Assembly: GCA_032164245.1 (NCBI GenBank)
Contig: JAVMKO010000004.1
Span: 30,977,626-31,041,625 of the forward strand
Origin: Sternotherus odoratus
Lineage: Eukaryota > Chordata > Testudines > Kinosternidae
Reading direction: 5' to 3'
DNA: 64,000 nucleotides
Shown here piece by piece: positions 12,957-23,767 of the stretch (its first letter is position 1; each line of letters opens with the position of its first letter). The notes below the pieces were generated by a model, which was not told where the DNA came from, did no database searches, and saw only the letters and a list, made by a program, of their open reading frames with translations. Position numbers and translations under genes: made by a program.

Positions 12957-14647
12957 TTATTCGTCTTCGGATGATGATATATCCAGACACTCCCGTTGTG
13001 GCGTGATGTTAATGTTCGATGTCGAGGTGCTTGCTTTAGGTAATCCTTCTTTGAAAAAACTATCAACTTTTGTTTGAACTTTTGAAGTCTGCTGTTTTTT
13101 TATAATTAACTCCCTAAAATTACGAAAATGGGTGTAATAAGGCTGAATTTCATTATCTGATGAATTGTCAATAAATGTTATTAGATCGTCAAGATGTGAT
13201 CTAATCACTGATAAGTTTATTTTTGGGTGTGTTGTTTCTTCTTCCTCATTATCTTCACTCCCATCCTTATCTTCCAAGGTCATTACCTCAGATGCTATTT
13301 CACTTTCACTGATGATGTGATACCCATGGTCACCTTCATCTTCTTCTAACCACTTCCTCAGCTACTTCTTCTCCACCAATATTCTGTATTGTCCTACAGT
13401 AATCAGTAACCTCTAGCCCTTCTAAATCCAAGTCTACATCTTCGTTGTCAAGCAAATTCTTCCAACCATTTTCCAATGTTTGCACTTTCACTTCTTTCCA
13501 TGCTGCAGCAAAATTAAAAATTGCCGATTTTAAACTGTAGCTCTTTAAGTTTTGTAAGGTACGCTGTCTTCTTGTATCTTCTTCATTATCATCATCCTGC
13601 AATACAACCATTACTTCCTCTAAAAACTTTTTGTGGTATATTCGTTTGGTTGCCAGAATTATCCCCTGGTCCATGGGCTGGATAAGTGATGTTGTATATT
13701 TTGGCAAAAACATACATCTAAATTTGCCATCTTCTGAACATAAAATATTTTCGGATGGATGAGAGGGAGCGTTGTCTAAAAGCAATAAACATTTCACATC
13801 TTCCGGTGGTATTCCAAGCTCTTCGCCTTGAAATTTCCTGACTGCAGGTACAAAGTGTTCGAAAAACCAATCTTGGAAAATCTTTGAGGTGAACCAGGCC
13901 TTTGTAGAGTTATAGTATAAAACGGGCAGATGATCCGTTATATTTTTTAAAACTCTAGGTTTACGAGATTTGCCAACAATTACAGGTGTCAGTTTATGCG
14001 ATCCATCGGCGTTGGCACAAAGCAGCGCCGAGATCCTGTCTTTGCTGATTTTTCTTCCAGATGTCGATTTTTCATATTTGGAGGCTTGTGTTTTCAGGCA
14101 GAGAACACCAGAACAAACCAGTTTCGTCAGCATTGTAAATCTGAGATCTTAATAGCATTTCGTTAGTTATACGTTCTATTAATTTTTGCCTAAATGGTTC
14201 AATATCTTCTGTTGGAGCACTTGAAGCTTCGCCGTAAATTCGTTTGTTCATAAGTCCGTGCCTTTTGTGAAAGCGCCAAAGCCATCCATCACTTGCTTTG
14301 AATGGTGTGTTCATATGATTTGCTAATTTAATTGCTGCAGATTTCAATTCAACTGCCCGAACTGGAACCCCACAAGAACGTTGTTGTACGTACCACTTCA
14401 ACAATGCTTCTTCAACTGAAGTTTCACGTGCCAATTTCATATGTTTTCTGGGATTGGTGTTTTCACCAACATCATATAATAACGTAATTTTTTTTATTTT
14501 GTCTTTGTTTTTTTTAATGTCCGATACAGTTTGGTTTTTTATGCCATATTGCTCACATATACGAGACACAGCCACTCCCGATTCCAACTTTTGTATGACT
14601 TCTAATTTTTGATTTAGCGTTAAATTAACTCTTTTCCATTTCTCCAT
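12957..14647 (-). pseudogene. Tigger (pogo-family) transposase, disrupted by two frameshifts
   Basis: The protein would bind the TIRs and cut and paste the element. The first open piece (14647-14072) starts MEKWKRVNLTLNQKLEVI, has a psq-type helix-turn-helix at about residues 8-50 and a CENP-B/Tc5-type DNA-binding domain at about residues 75-140 (EEALLKWYVQQR to WLWRFHKRHGL). It ends just after the first catalytic Asp motif, NADETGLFW (residues 172-180). The second piece (to 13336) carries the other two acidic residues in LLLLDNAPSHP and QPMDQGI, so the DDD triad is present but split. The third piece (13283-12957) is an acidic tail ending LDISSSEDE. Breaks lie near 14085-14100 (a net loss of one base would explain it) and near 13350 (net gain of one or loss of two). 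Summed length is close to the usual 500-600 residues. It is related to host JRK/TIGD/CENP-B proteins, but the TIRs show that this is the transposon itself. Confidence 0.95.
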
Positions 14648-15046
14648 ATTTTAAGATTAGGGTTACACGGATGTGTTTACATACATAAATTTAAATTTAT
14701 ATGGAATAGGTCCAGTACCTTGAGAAAACAAACACAGAGGGCTGGGGCCTGGCTTACCGCAGGTCAGAACACCTACCAGCACATGTTAAAAGTGCTGCAG
14801 AAAGTCACAGCCACAAAACTCGGGGGATGAGATGTAATCACATGCTCATCCAGCCTATCCCAAACTGGGGGCCCTGAGCTCCTGCTGTTAAAAAAAAAAA
14901 AAAAAGAGAGAGAGAGAAAGGAGAAAAACCCCAAACAGAGCTGTCCGAGCAGCAGCCCGACCACCAAATGGTCGGGGCGGCAGCTCCGCAGCCCCCCCCC
15001 CCACCACCACCACAGAGACGGGGGCCACAGCCCGCAGCCAGCAGCC

Positions 15047-15415
15047 AGCCCGCCCCTGGCTCAAACCCCGGCGGCCGCTGCAAGTGGGCAGACAGCCCGC
15101 AGGGTCCCGGCTCCCGGGACCCTCCACGTACCCTGCATGGTGTTGGGGGCCAGGTGGCAGCCCGCCCCCGGCTCAAACCCCGGCAGCCGCTGCGAGTGGG
15201 CAGACAGTCCGCAGGGTCCCAGCTCCCGGGACCCTCCACGTACCCTGCATGGTGGTGGGGGGCCGGGCGGCAGCCCGCCCCCAGCTCAAACCCCGGCGGC
15301 CGCTGCGAGCGGGCAGACAGCCCGCAGGGTCCCGGCTCCCGGGACCCTCCACATACCCTGCATGCTGATGGGGGCCGGGCGGCAGCCCGCCCCTGGCTCA
15401 AACCCCGGTGGAACC
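15047..15415. repeat. GC/CpG-rich minisatellite inside the Tigger, 112-113 bp unit, about 3.3 copies
   Basis: The phrase AGGGTCCC(G/A)GCTCCCGGGACC recurs at 15101, 15213 and 15326, giving periods of 112 and 113 bp. Each unit also holds GCTCAAACCCCGGC and GGGCAGACAG. It is the only clearly CpG-rich segment in the window. The open frames across it on both strands are by-products of the GC-rich repeat. Its position between the element's 5' end and the transposase start would suit a promoter or CpG island, but that is inference. Confidence 0.9.
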
Positions 15416-15491
15416 CTCCACAAACAGATTTCGGATGCATCAGACTTTCTGAAAAAATTTGTCCATTGCATCCGAAGTCCGTTAAATGGAG

Positions 15492-15515
15492 GTCCGTTAA
15501 ATCGAGGTTTCACTG
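15492..15515 (-). repeat. Tigger right terminal inverted repeat
   Basis: It reads GTCCGTTAAATCGAGGTTTC on the plus strand and ends CACTG, followed by TA. It is the exact inverse of 12594-12617. Confidence 0.95.
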
Positions 15516-15517
15516 TA

Positions 15518-15670
15518 TCTAGGAAATTTTTAATTTAAAATTTAGGTGCCCACAGGGCTTAGGGACAGCTGAGCATGGATTTTTTTGTGAATCCAAGCGG
15601 CGCCTGATTCTGGGATTTAGGCACCATAAGTGGCATTTGCTGCATAAGTCCTTTTGTGAATCTAGCCCTA
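15518..15670. repeat. Older turtle interspersed repeat, right part
   Basis: It continues past the Tigger with TTTAGGTGCCCACAGG, TTTTGTGAATCCAAGCGGCG, GGGATTTAGGCACC and TTTTGTGAATCTAGCCCT, wording typical of the same old repeat. This identifies the Tigger as a younger insertion into it. Confidence 0.5.
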
Positions 15671-16047
15671 AATGTCCCATACTTTCACTGTACATCTGAC
15701 TTCACCTTTCTGTAAGTGCTAGGCCTGAAGAAAAGTGAGTGCTCTTCATGTGTGTGCTTGCTGTCGAACATTAGGGTCTTGGAAGTTTCAGGGAGTTTGG
15801 TGAATGGCCAGGAAGATGCATGCGTGGTATTAAACTCTTTTATTGTTTACTTGATAAAATGTTTATAAGGCAAACAGAACAGTGTATTCATCATTTCTCC
15901 CAATTAGCATACTCTGCTAGAGTGCTGCACTATGAATTTGTTATTTGTACAATACTGACTGGTTCATGAAGCTCCCTAGAGCCTTGTATAAACTTCATTG
16001 TATTAATATATTGAAACTGTTTTCAAAGGCAAGGTGACACCTATTGT
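15671..16047. other. Anonymous spacer
   Basis: Unique-looking AT-rich sequence between the older repeat and the CR1. Nothing recognised. Confidence 0.5.
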
Positions 16048-18262
16048 GAACATAAGAATGGCCCTTCAGGGGCCCAGTATCTTGTCTTCTGACAGTGGCC
16101 AGTGCCCCAGATAGAATGAACAGAACAGGTAATCAGGTGATCCTCCCTGTTGCTCATTTCCCATCTTCTGGAAAACAGAGGCTAGGGACACCATTCCTGC
16201 CCATCCTGGCTAATAGCCATTATTGGACCTATCCTCCAGGAACTTATCTAGTTCTTTTTTGAACCCTGTTATGGTCTTGGCCTTCATAACATCTTCTGGC
16301 AAGGAGTTCCACAGGATGACTGTGCATTGTGTGAAGAAATACTTCATTTTATTTGTTTTAAACCTGCTGCCTATTCATTTCATTTGGTGACCCCTAGGTC
16401 TTGTGTTATGAGAAGTAGTAAACAACACTTTCTTATTTACTTTCTCTACACCAGTCATGATTTTATAGAAATCAATCAAATCTCCCCTTAGCCGTTTGTT
16501 TTCCCAAGCTGAAAATTCCCAGTCTTATTAATCTCTCCTAATTTGAAAGCTGTTCCATACCCCTAATAATTTTTGTTGCTCTTTTCTGAACCTCTTCCAA
16601 TTCCAATATATGTTTGTGAGATGTGGTGACCACATCTGCACACGTTTTTCAAGATGAGGGTGTACCATCAATTTATATGGAGGAAGCATATTTTCTATCC
16701 TATATCCATCCCTTAATTATTCTCCCCATTCTATTCACTTTTTTGACTGCAGCTGCTCATTGAGTGAATGTTTTCAGAGAATGATCCACAGTGACTCAAA
16801 AATATCTTTCTTGAGTGGTAACATCTAATTTAGACCCCATCATTTTATATGCATAGTTTTTATTATGCTTTCCAATGTGTATTACTTTGCATTTATCAAC
16901 ATTAAATTTCATCTGCTATTTTGTTGCCCATTCACCCAGTTTTGAAAGATCCTTTTGTAGCTCTTCACTGTCTGCTAGGGTCTTAACTGTCTTGTATCAT
17001 CTGCAAATTTTGCTACCTTACTGTTTACTGTTTACACTATATCCACTGGATACTGGATCCCCTTGGTTCACATGCTTCTTGACACCCCTCCCCCCCCCTT
17101 AAAAATTCTAGTAGAATGGTGAGGCATGATTTCCCTTTACTAAAACCATGTTAACTCTTCCTCAACAGATTATGTTCATCTATATGTCTGACAATATTTT
17201 TCTTTCTTATAGTTTCAACCAATTTGCCCAGTACTGAAGTCAGGCTTGCAGGCCTGTAATTGCTGGGACCACCTCTGGAGCCCCTTTTAAAAATTGGCAT
17301 CACATTAGAGATCTTCCAGTCATCTGGTACAGAAGCAGATAGCAGTTAATAGTTCTGCAATTTCATATTTGAGTTCCTTCAGAACTCTTGGGTGAATACC
17401 ATCCGGTCCTGGTGCCTTATTGCTGTTTAATTTATTGGGTTTTTTTTCTCCCAAACCTCCTCTTATAATACCTCAATCTGGGACATTTCCTTAGATCTCT
17501 CACCTAAAAAGAATGTCTTGGATTTGGTTCTCTCTCACATCCTTAGCCATGAAGACCGACACAAAGAATTCATTTAGTTTCTCTTCAATGGCCTTGAGTG
17601 CTTCTTTAGCACCCTGATCGTCCAGTGACCCCACTCATTGTTTAGCAGGCTTCCTGCTTCTGATGTACTTAAAAATAAATTATTACTTTTTGAGTCTTTT
17701 CCTAACTGTTCCTCAAATTCTTTTTTTGGCCTTCGTAATTGTATTTTTACATTTCATTTGCCAGTGTTTATGCTCTTTTCTATTTTCCTCACTACGATTT
17801 AATTTCCACTTTTTAAAGGATGCCTTTTTGCTTCTCACTGCTCATTTTACTTTGTTGATTAGCCACGATGTCTCTTTTTTGGTTCTCTTACTCTGTTTTT
17901 TCACTTGGGGTGTACATTTAAGATGAGCCTCTATTATGGTGTCTATAAAAAGTTTCCATGTAGCTTGCAGAGATTTGACTTTTGGCACTCTACCTTTTAA
18001 TTTTTATTTAACTAACCTCCTCCTTTTTGTAGGTTCCATTCCTGAAATTAAATGCTACACTGTTGGATCACTGTGGTGTTTTTCCTGCCACAGAGATATT
18101 ACATTTAATAATATTATAGTCACTATTCCCAAGCAGTTCAGTTATATAAACATCTTGGGCCAGATGCTGTGCTCCACTTGGAACTAAATCAAGAGTTGCC
18201 TTTCCTCTGGTGGGTTCCAGGGCCAGCTTCTCCAAGAAGCAGTCTTTCAAGAGGTCAAAAAA
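16048..18262 (-). mobile_element. CR1 LINE, minus strand, 5'-truncated with internal deletion
   Basis: The plus strand starts GAACATAAGAATGGCC, the reverse complement of the turtle CR1 3' terminus. It then follows the CR1 consensus through the 3' region, the reverse-transcriptase segment (minus-strand VAKFADDT, with the FADD catalytic motif at 16996-17007), the linker, and part of the endonuclease near 18070-18260 (minus-strand LLKDCFLEKLALEPTRGKATLDLV). Around 17020-17050 the consensus jumps from just past FADD straight to the ACTATATCCACTGGAT region, a deletion of a few hundred bases that removes the expected QGSVLGP-type motif. It encodes no functional protein. The 5' side ends near 18262, where an unrelated 210-bp element is inserted. 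Confidence 0.93.
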
Positions 18263-18276
18263 CACATCATGAGAGC

Positions 18277-18486
18277 CTAGTATCAGAGGAGTAGCCATGT
18301 TAATCTGGATCTGCAAAATCGACAAAGAGTCTTGTAGTACCTTATAGACTAATAGATTTTAGGGATCATGAACTTTCGTGGGCTAAGACCCACTTCGTCA
18401 GATGAATGTTTTGGAAATCTCTAGAGGCAGGTATAAATATGCAGGCAAGAAAGCAAGGTAAATTCAATCCAGGGTAGTGGTGAAAA
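18277..18486. mobile_element. Complete-looking 210-bp retroposon-like element with 13-bp target duplication
   Basis: The sequence ACATCATGAGAGC occurs immediately before (18264-18276) and after (18487-18499) this segment, a perfect 13-bp direct duplication. Inside are TATCAGAGGAGTAGCCATGT, a CCTTATAGACTAATAGA segment, TTTCGTGGGCTAAGACCCAC and TTCGTCAGATGAATG, the same family as at 230, 23636, 41585 and 45775 (opposite strand to 230 and 41585). A duplication of this length fits target-primed insertion (SINE or LINE) better than a hAT or Tc1 element. The coding strand is undecided: the plus-strand right end is A-rich (GTGAAAAA). Confidence 0.75.
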
Positions 18487-18499
18487 ACATCATGAGAGC

Positions 18500-21400
18500 T
18501 GGAATTAGTGGCATTTCCCGCAGATTCCAGTCAGTGCTGGAATCTAGTGCTGGAATCAGTGCCAACCAAGCTGTACCTTACAACTCTGCTAGTACCACTT
18601 ACTGGGATAGGTGTTATACAAAGATGGGTCAGTAGTTTCTCCTACAGGTAAACATATCATACTGCTTATAACAGTAACCTTCAGAAACAGATCATTGTTC
18701 TAATATGTTTTGTTTTCATGGTATAATGAAACAAGATATAATCAGTTTTGTTCACAGCTGTTGCAAAATCATAAGACTAAGAACATGGCAACTTCTAGAA
18801 AGATTTATTTCTAATTACAATAAACCTCTCCTGTCCCAAGCTGACAAACTATGTATAGAGAATTGTATGTCATATCACTTTCAGTTCTTTTAACCTTTTT
18901 GCAACCCTTGTTTTATTTTAGAAAAACTTCTCGAGGTGCCAATCCCTTACTCTAAGTAAAGGGAAAGAGCTGTTCCCCTCTTCTTCAGTGTCTAAACACT
19001 TCTTGTTTGATACTTACATAAGATTACATATTCTTTTTAAAAACAAATATGTTACATGATAAATACAAATCAACATTGTTGCTGGTACAAATAATTCATA
19101 AATCCAGGCCCGAAGCTTAATTTTATCTATACTACTGACACTAATTTGACCTCGGGTCCCCAAAGACCAGTTGCATCCCAAACCATTTATTAGTCCCTAT
19201 GGTTGAGGCGATGATAAATGACATTAGAAAGTATGTTTCTAGAGAAGTAGAATATTTATATAAAGTGTACCTTGGCTTCTAAAATACTTTTTTATATTTC
19301 AAGTTGAATTTTGAAAGCCCAAAGCTAGAGAAAGCCCAAAGCTAATGTGAGCATTAATTTGATAGCTAAGTTTGGGAAACTTTAATGACCTATTTCTGAA
19401 GTTGCTATAAAGATAACCAACAAAAGCCTACGGTAAGTGAAAAATCAGTGGATTGTCTCTGGCACAAAGGGGTTTATTCCAATTCTGTCACATCTTTTGT
19501 TTCATTCAATGCCATCATGCCAACAGGAAACTGTCACTATCCTATCTTTCTGCTAAATAATTGCTCTCTCCAGCCTTACAGTCATGTACTGTCTTCTGAT
19601 CTGCTTCATAGACCTTGCATTTATGTAGTCAATGACAATATATATAGCTATCTTTTTTTAACTGTGTCCAAAAGGACTGCAGTTACTAGCAGATCATCCT
19701 TATGGTGCAATACAATTTCTTCTTTGATATTATGTCAGGTTGAATGACATCTGTTGCCGAATGCATTATCATGAATTCCATCTGGAAGATTGAGAAAATG
19801 CTATAAATGAACAAAGTTAAAATATTTTATCCATGATGAAATCCAGTCTGTAGAGATATGACTTCCTGTGGTGTAATACAAGGCTAGTGTTTAATTTAAG
19901 GGTACATTTTAAAAGTAAAGAAACTGTCTTATATTCTTGATTTCATTTTATCTGAAACATTCAAGCAACAAGAGCTCACTTTGTGGCTTGGGGGAGAAAA
20001 GAAAAGCAACTCTGTGCTAACTATATTTGCTTATTGATGAATTGAGATGAAAATCTGCCACTATCATTTCTAGCACTCCTAATACCACAGGGAACTTCAA
20101 GTGCTTCTATAAATATTTGCTCTTTGTTGTTAATTTACTAAGTTAATTTAATTACAACAAAGTGAGCATAGAGTGCAGAGCTTTTGTGGTAGTCGGTATT
20201 ATGCACCTAGTCTCCTAATGTCTCATAGTGAGAATTGCAGAAATAGCCATTAGAGCACTGTTATGCCAAATAAGAAACTTGTTAATGGTTTGATTCATTA
20301 CATAATCACCGATTGTGTAATACATATGCATTTTACATGAGCGTGGATTCATTAGCACTGTGTGTTCGCTTTTGTTGCTTTGCTTAAGGCCTGTAAGTTT
20401 AGGTATTGTATATATCTGCAAGAAAATCACATGAAATCATGAGGAAGAAATATTTTGCTTTACTTGATCATAAGATTTCAGACAGTTCTGACTGAGAGAA
20501 AGTCAGTCATGGCTGAAAAGAAGAAAAATTGAACAAAGACTGCAGATTATTAAGTTAAGTCTTACCACTAGGCAGTGTATTTTGTTTTGTTTTAATTGTA
20601 ACTCTTTCTATCTTCATTGCTTATACTTTGTCATTTTTTCCATAAGTATATTTTTTCCAGGTTTTTTGTTTTGTTTTGTTTTTACTATAAACAGCTTGAT
20701 TCTGTGATTGAAGGGAAAGGTGTATTACCCCAGTTAAGTGAATGAGCTGTACTGCGCTTTTGTATCTTTAAATGAGCAATGAAGGTTATTATTTCTCTGA
20801 GTGGTCCAGCTGAGGGCTGGACACATCAGGTCACCTGGTTTGGGGGATATTTGGCACTAGGAATGTTTGAGGTCACCTTGGCGAGCCTCTGGTGCTGTAG
20901 AAAGGCTGTTGGAGTCAGATGCTGAACCAGGGCTGTCTAGCAAACACACTCAGGGTGTGACCTACGTGCCTGTAGGCATTCCAGGCTGGGAGCTATCATA
21001 GTAAAGAATTCTGAGGTCCCCACTTACAGAGTGAGAGGTGACACTGCCCCTTACTAGTCTAGATTGCACCCAGAAGTGTGATAACTTCCTAATGGATCTA
21101 AGGGCTATGTATAATGACTGTTCCAAAAAACGCTTTTAACACTTACGTTGTATTCACTTAACATTCACCTACCAGGGTAAGTGTGTGTGTGGGGGGGGGG
21201 AGAAGAGAACAGTTAACTGCTCCAGTCCTTTATACTGCCTTAGTGGTGTGAAAGGGCCATGAAGCCAGTAGAAAAGACACATCTCCCTCCCTCCCCCACA
21301 GGATATTCCCTGTGTGAAAGGGTTTCCCAGGCAATGTAGACTTGCCAATATGCCTCTATGGAGCCCCAGCATAGGGAGCATCCCTGGGAAAAGGGGATAG

Positions 21401-23635
21401 TGAGAGTGTTCTGTCCTCCTGGTAGTCAGAAATGCAAAAAGGCCCTTACAGCTAAACATAATTTAGAGCAGCTCTAAGGCTCCTGTGTCTTAACCCAGGG
21501 ATCCAAAGGCCACTAGCAGAGCAGGGAATATAGGCAACACAGGAGGAATTAAATGCAAATTCACTCCCACCCAGCCCTATTCCTGCTCCACATATAGCTC
21601 AGCTAGAAGGGAATGTATATGTATATATATGAAAAATGTATGTATATGTAAAATGAATACACATTTCCTGTTTAAAGAGAAGTGGGGAAAACTTATAATG
21701 TGCCCCAATCCGAAACATGGAAAGGAAGACTTTATTCTTCAAGGGGGTAATGTTGTTATGCAGCTCTTTCTGGTATATCTAGAACATGCTGACCTTCAAT
21801 GCCAGCTGCAAAGTATTTCAGTTTTCCTGGCTTTTAGCAGAAAGATTGGGCTCAGTGGGGAGAAGGTTAGTTTTGTGGCCTGGCAAGTGTTTTTAACACT
21901 GAATCAGCTTGCATTAGTCTTTATAAATCTAAAATTTAGGATAGTCACCTTGCATATTGTAATAAATTATATGCAAATGATGCATTGTTTAAAAATGTGT
22001 TCCTACTTCATAGTTATAGAGTAGAAAGGAAATAAATAAATATATAAAGCCAGTCCAAAACATTTGGAATATGTGCACAATATTTTCTTTTCACAATAGA
22101 ATGGGAATTTGTACTGAGATAAGAACTTGATTTGGAGGCATCTTTCAGGCTATATTTTACTAGTTCTGTGCAATCAAAGTATTTTAACATCTGGCATTGC
22201 TATACTGAATACTGTCTTGTTTTACCTTCTTCTCTCCTGTACTATATTTTCTATTTTATAAACTCTTTAAAAAAAAAAAAAAGCCCACGAGCACCTGTCT
22301 CACTTTGAAAACCAAGATCTTATCACTGACAGATAATCAATACGCAACAAATGAAAAGTAATAATGCACGACTTGAGAAATACTGTTTTTATTCCTAGCC
22401 TGAAGCTAGGGTTCACTAATATGTTAGATCAATCAATCTTCCCCTTCAGACTGAATCTAAATCCAAATAAGCAAACCTTTCAATGTACTGTATGCAGAAC
22501 ACCCTGCTGCTTGCACTTGGGGTACAAAGCAGAACAGGCTGTCAGTGTATTTTCTCTAGGCTCATAATAAGAAAGAACAAATGCCAGAAAGGATAAAAGT
22601 TGACCCAAGGATTAGAAATATGCTAGTGCGTGGTGCAGACTTTTTGGATAAGTATATAAGTAGCCTTAATGCATTCATGTTGATTTGACCCTGTACAAAG
22701 TCCCTTCATGCTTAAGAAGCTAGATGAATACAACTAAACTAAATCCTGATCAGGGTCACATTCAGAAAACGGATGTCCACCATGTTTTAAGGATGAGTTT
22801 TTGATGTAAAATCACTCGTCTGCCACAATACGGGAAATCAGATTCCTGGCTTTGAAGAGTATTGTTTTGCCAAAGGCCACTAAGGAGAATCAATAAGCAC
22901 TCATATCAATGTTTGGAAATTATTGATTTAATATAAATATACTTTGCATATATAATACAAAGCAGGTGCTTCAGAGTTTCCTAGCCATAACATTACTGAA
23001 TTGACATACTTGCATAGCTATTTCTGGCCTTGCCCTTTGATAGCTATTTATATACTTCTGATGCACAGTCTCTTGTTCTTGCTAATAATCTCAATTACTC
23101 AAATTAATTAGGATATAAACATACTGAGGAAGACTGTAAAACCTCATTTATGCCTGTAATATAAAACAGGATATTTGGCAGAGAATAAAATGGTTTATAG
23201 AATACCAAGAGCTCCTCCATACCTTGGTTTAATGATATAATAAATGCTTACTTTACTTGATATGATTATAGTTTTAAACAATAAAGAGTGAGCAAGCTCC
23301 ATTATCTTATGTCAAGCATCCCTCCAGAGAAGATAAAAGTGCAGTTAATAAGCAGGATTACTTTCCAATGGCAATTACTATATAGAGGAAAATTCAAGTT
23401 TGTAATGTCTACTTCAGATGCTACACAGTTAATCAGTTCAGTTTCCAGCAATTATTCTGCCATTGGGATAAGAGTGAATTCAAGGTTTCCATTGAGGGCA
23501 GTGGGAAGGTAGAATGGAAGCAATCGTTAAAAATGCCTTATTTTACAGACAAATGATTGCTTCAAGCAATTAAGCACCTGCAACACTGATGCTGTTAAGC
23601 AGCAGAAATAGTCTACAGTAAACCTACAGGTTTAA
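18500..23635. other. Anonymous sequence, no gene seen
   Basis: About 5 kb without a recognised gene. There are simple-sequence tracts (TTTTG-type at about 20660-20685, GT/G at 21181-21200, an A-run near 22265). The more GC-balanced part at 20780-21080 might be an LTR-type repeat, but I cannot show ends. Confidence 0.45.
21181..21200. repeat. (GT)5-G10 simple repeat
   Basis: Five GT units are followed by ten G. The exact length of the G run is uncertain in assemblies. Confidence 0.85.
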
Positions 23636-23767
23636 GATTAGCAGCCGTGTTAGTCTGTATTCGTAAATAAGGCGAGGATGACCTGTGGCACCTTAGAGAC
23701 TAACCAGTTTATTTCAACATAAGCTTTCATAGTCTCTAAGGTGCCACAAGTCTTCCTCGTCTTATTT
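23636..23767. repeat. Foldback (inverted repeat) made from the turtle retroposon-like family
   Basis: The left part has the family's GCAGCCGTGTTAGTCTGTAT and then AAATAAGGCGAGGATGACCT...TTAGAGACT (arm 23665-23701). After a 29-nt loop the same 37 bp returns inverted (23731-23767) with three mismatches. The family normally has only one such segment, so this copy is rearranged and could form a hairpin. Confidence 0.85.

Larger units (their letters stand above)
12594..15515 (-). mobile_element. Tigger/pogo DNA transposon, 2922 bp, near full length
   Basis: The left end starts CAGTGAAACCTCGATTTAAC and the right end is its reverse complement; the match runs 24 bp (12594-12617 with 15492-15515). 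TA lies directly outside both ends (12592-12593 and 15516-15517), the target duplication expected of Tc1/mariner-pogo elements. The transposase reads on the minus strand (12957-14647), so the element's 5' end is at the right. Between its 5' TIR and the transposase it carries an A-run with GA repeats (14890-14920) and a GC-rich minisatellite (15047-15415). Subterminal copies of the GTCCGTTAA motif occur near both ends. The good TIRs together with only two visible coding breaks suggest fairly recent activity. Confidence 0.96.

Noticed and set aside
14838..15538. Long open frames on both strands across the GC-rich patch (up to 200 codons)
   Set aside because: They overlap each other in several frames, repeat every 112 bp with the minisatellite, and lie inside the Tigger. 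They result from the low stop-codon density of GC-rich repeats.
20780..21080. Possible LTR
   Set aside because: GC-balanced and vaguely familiar, but no TG...CA ends, terminal repeats, primer-binding site or target duplication could be shown.
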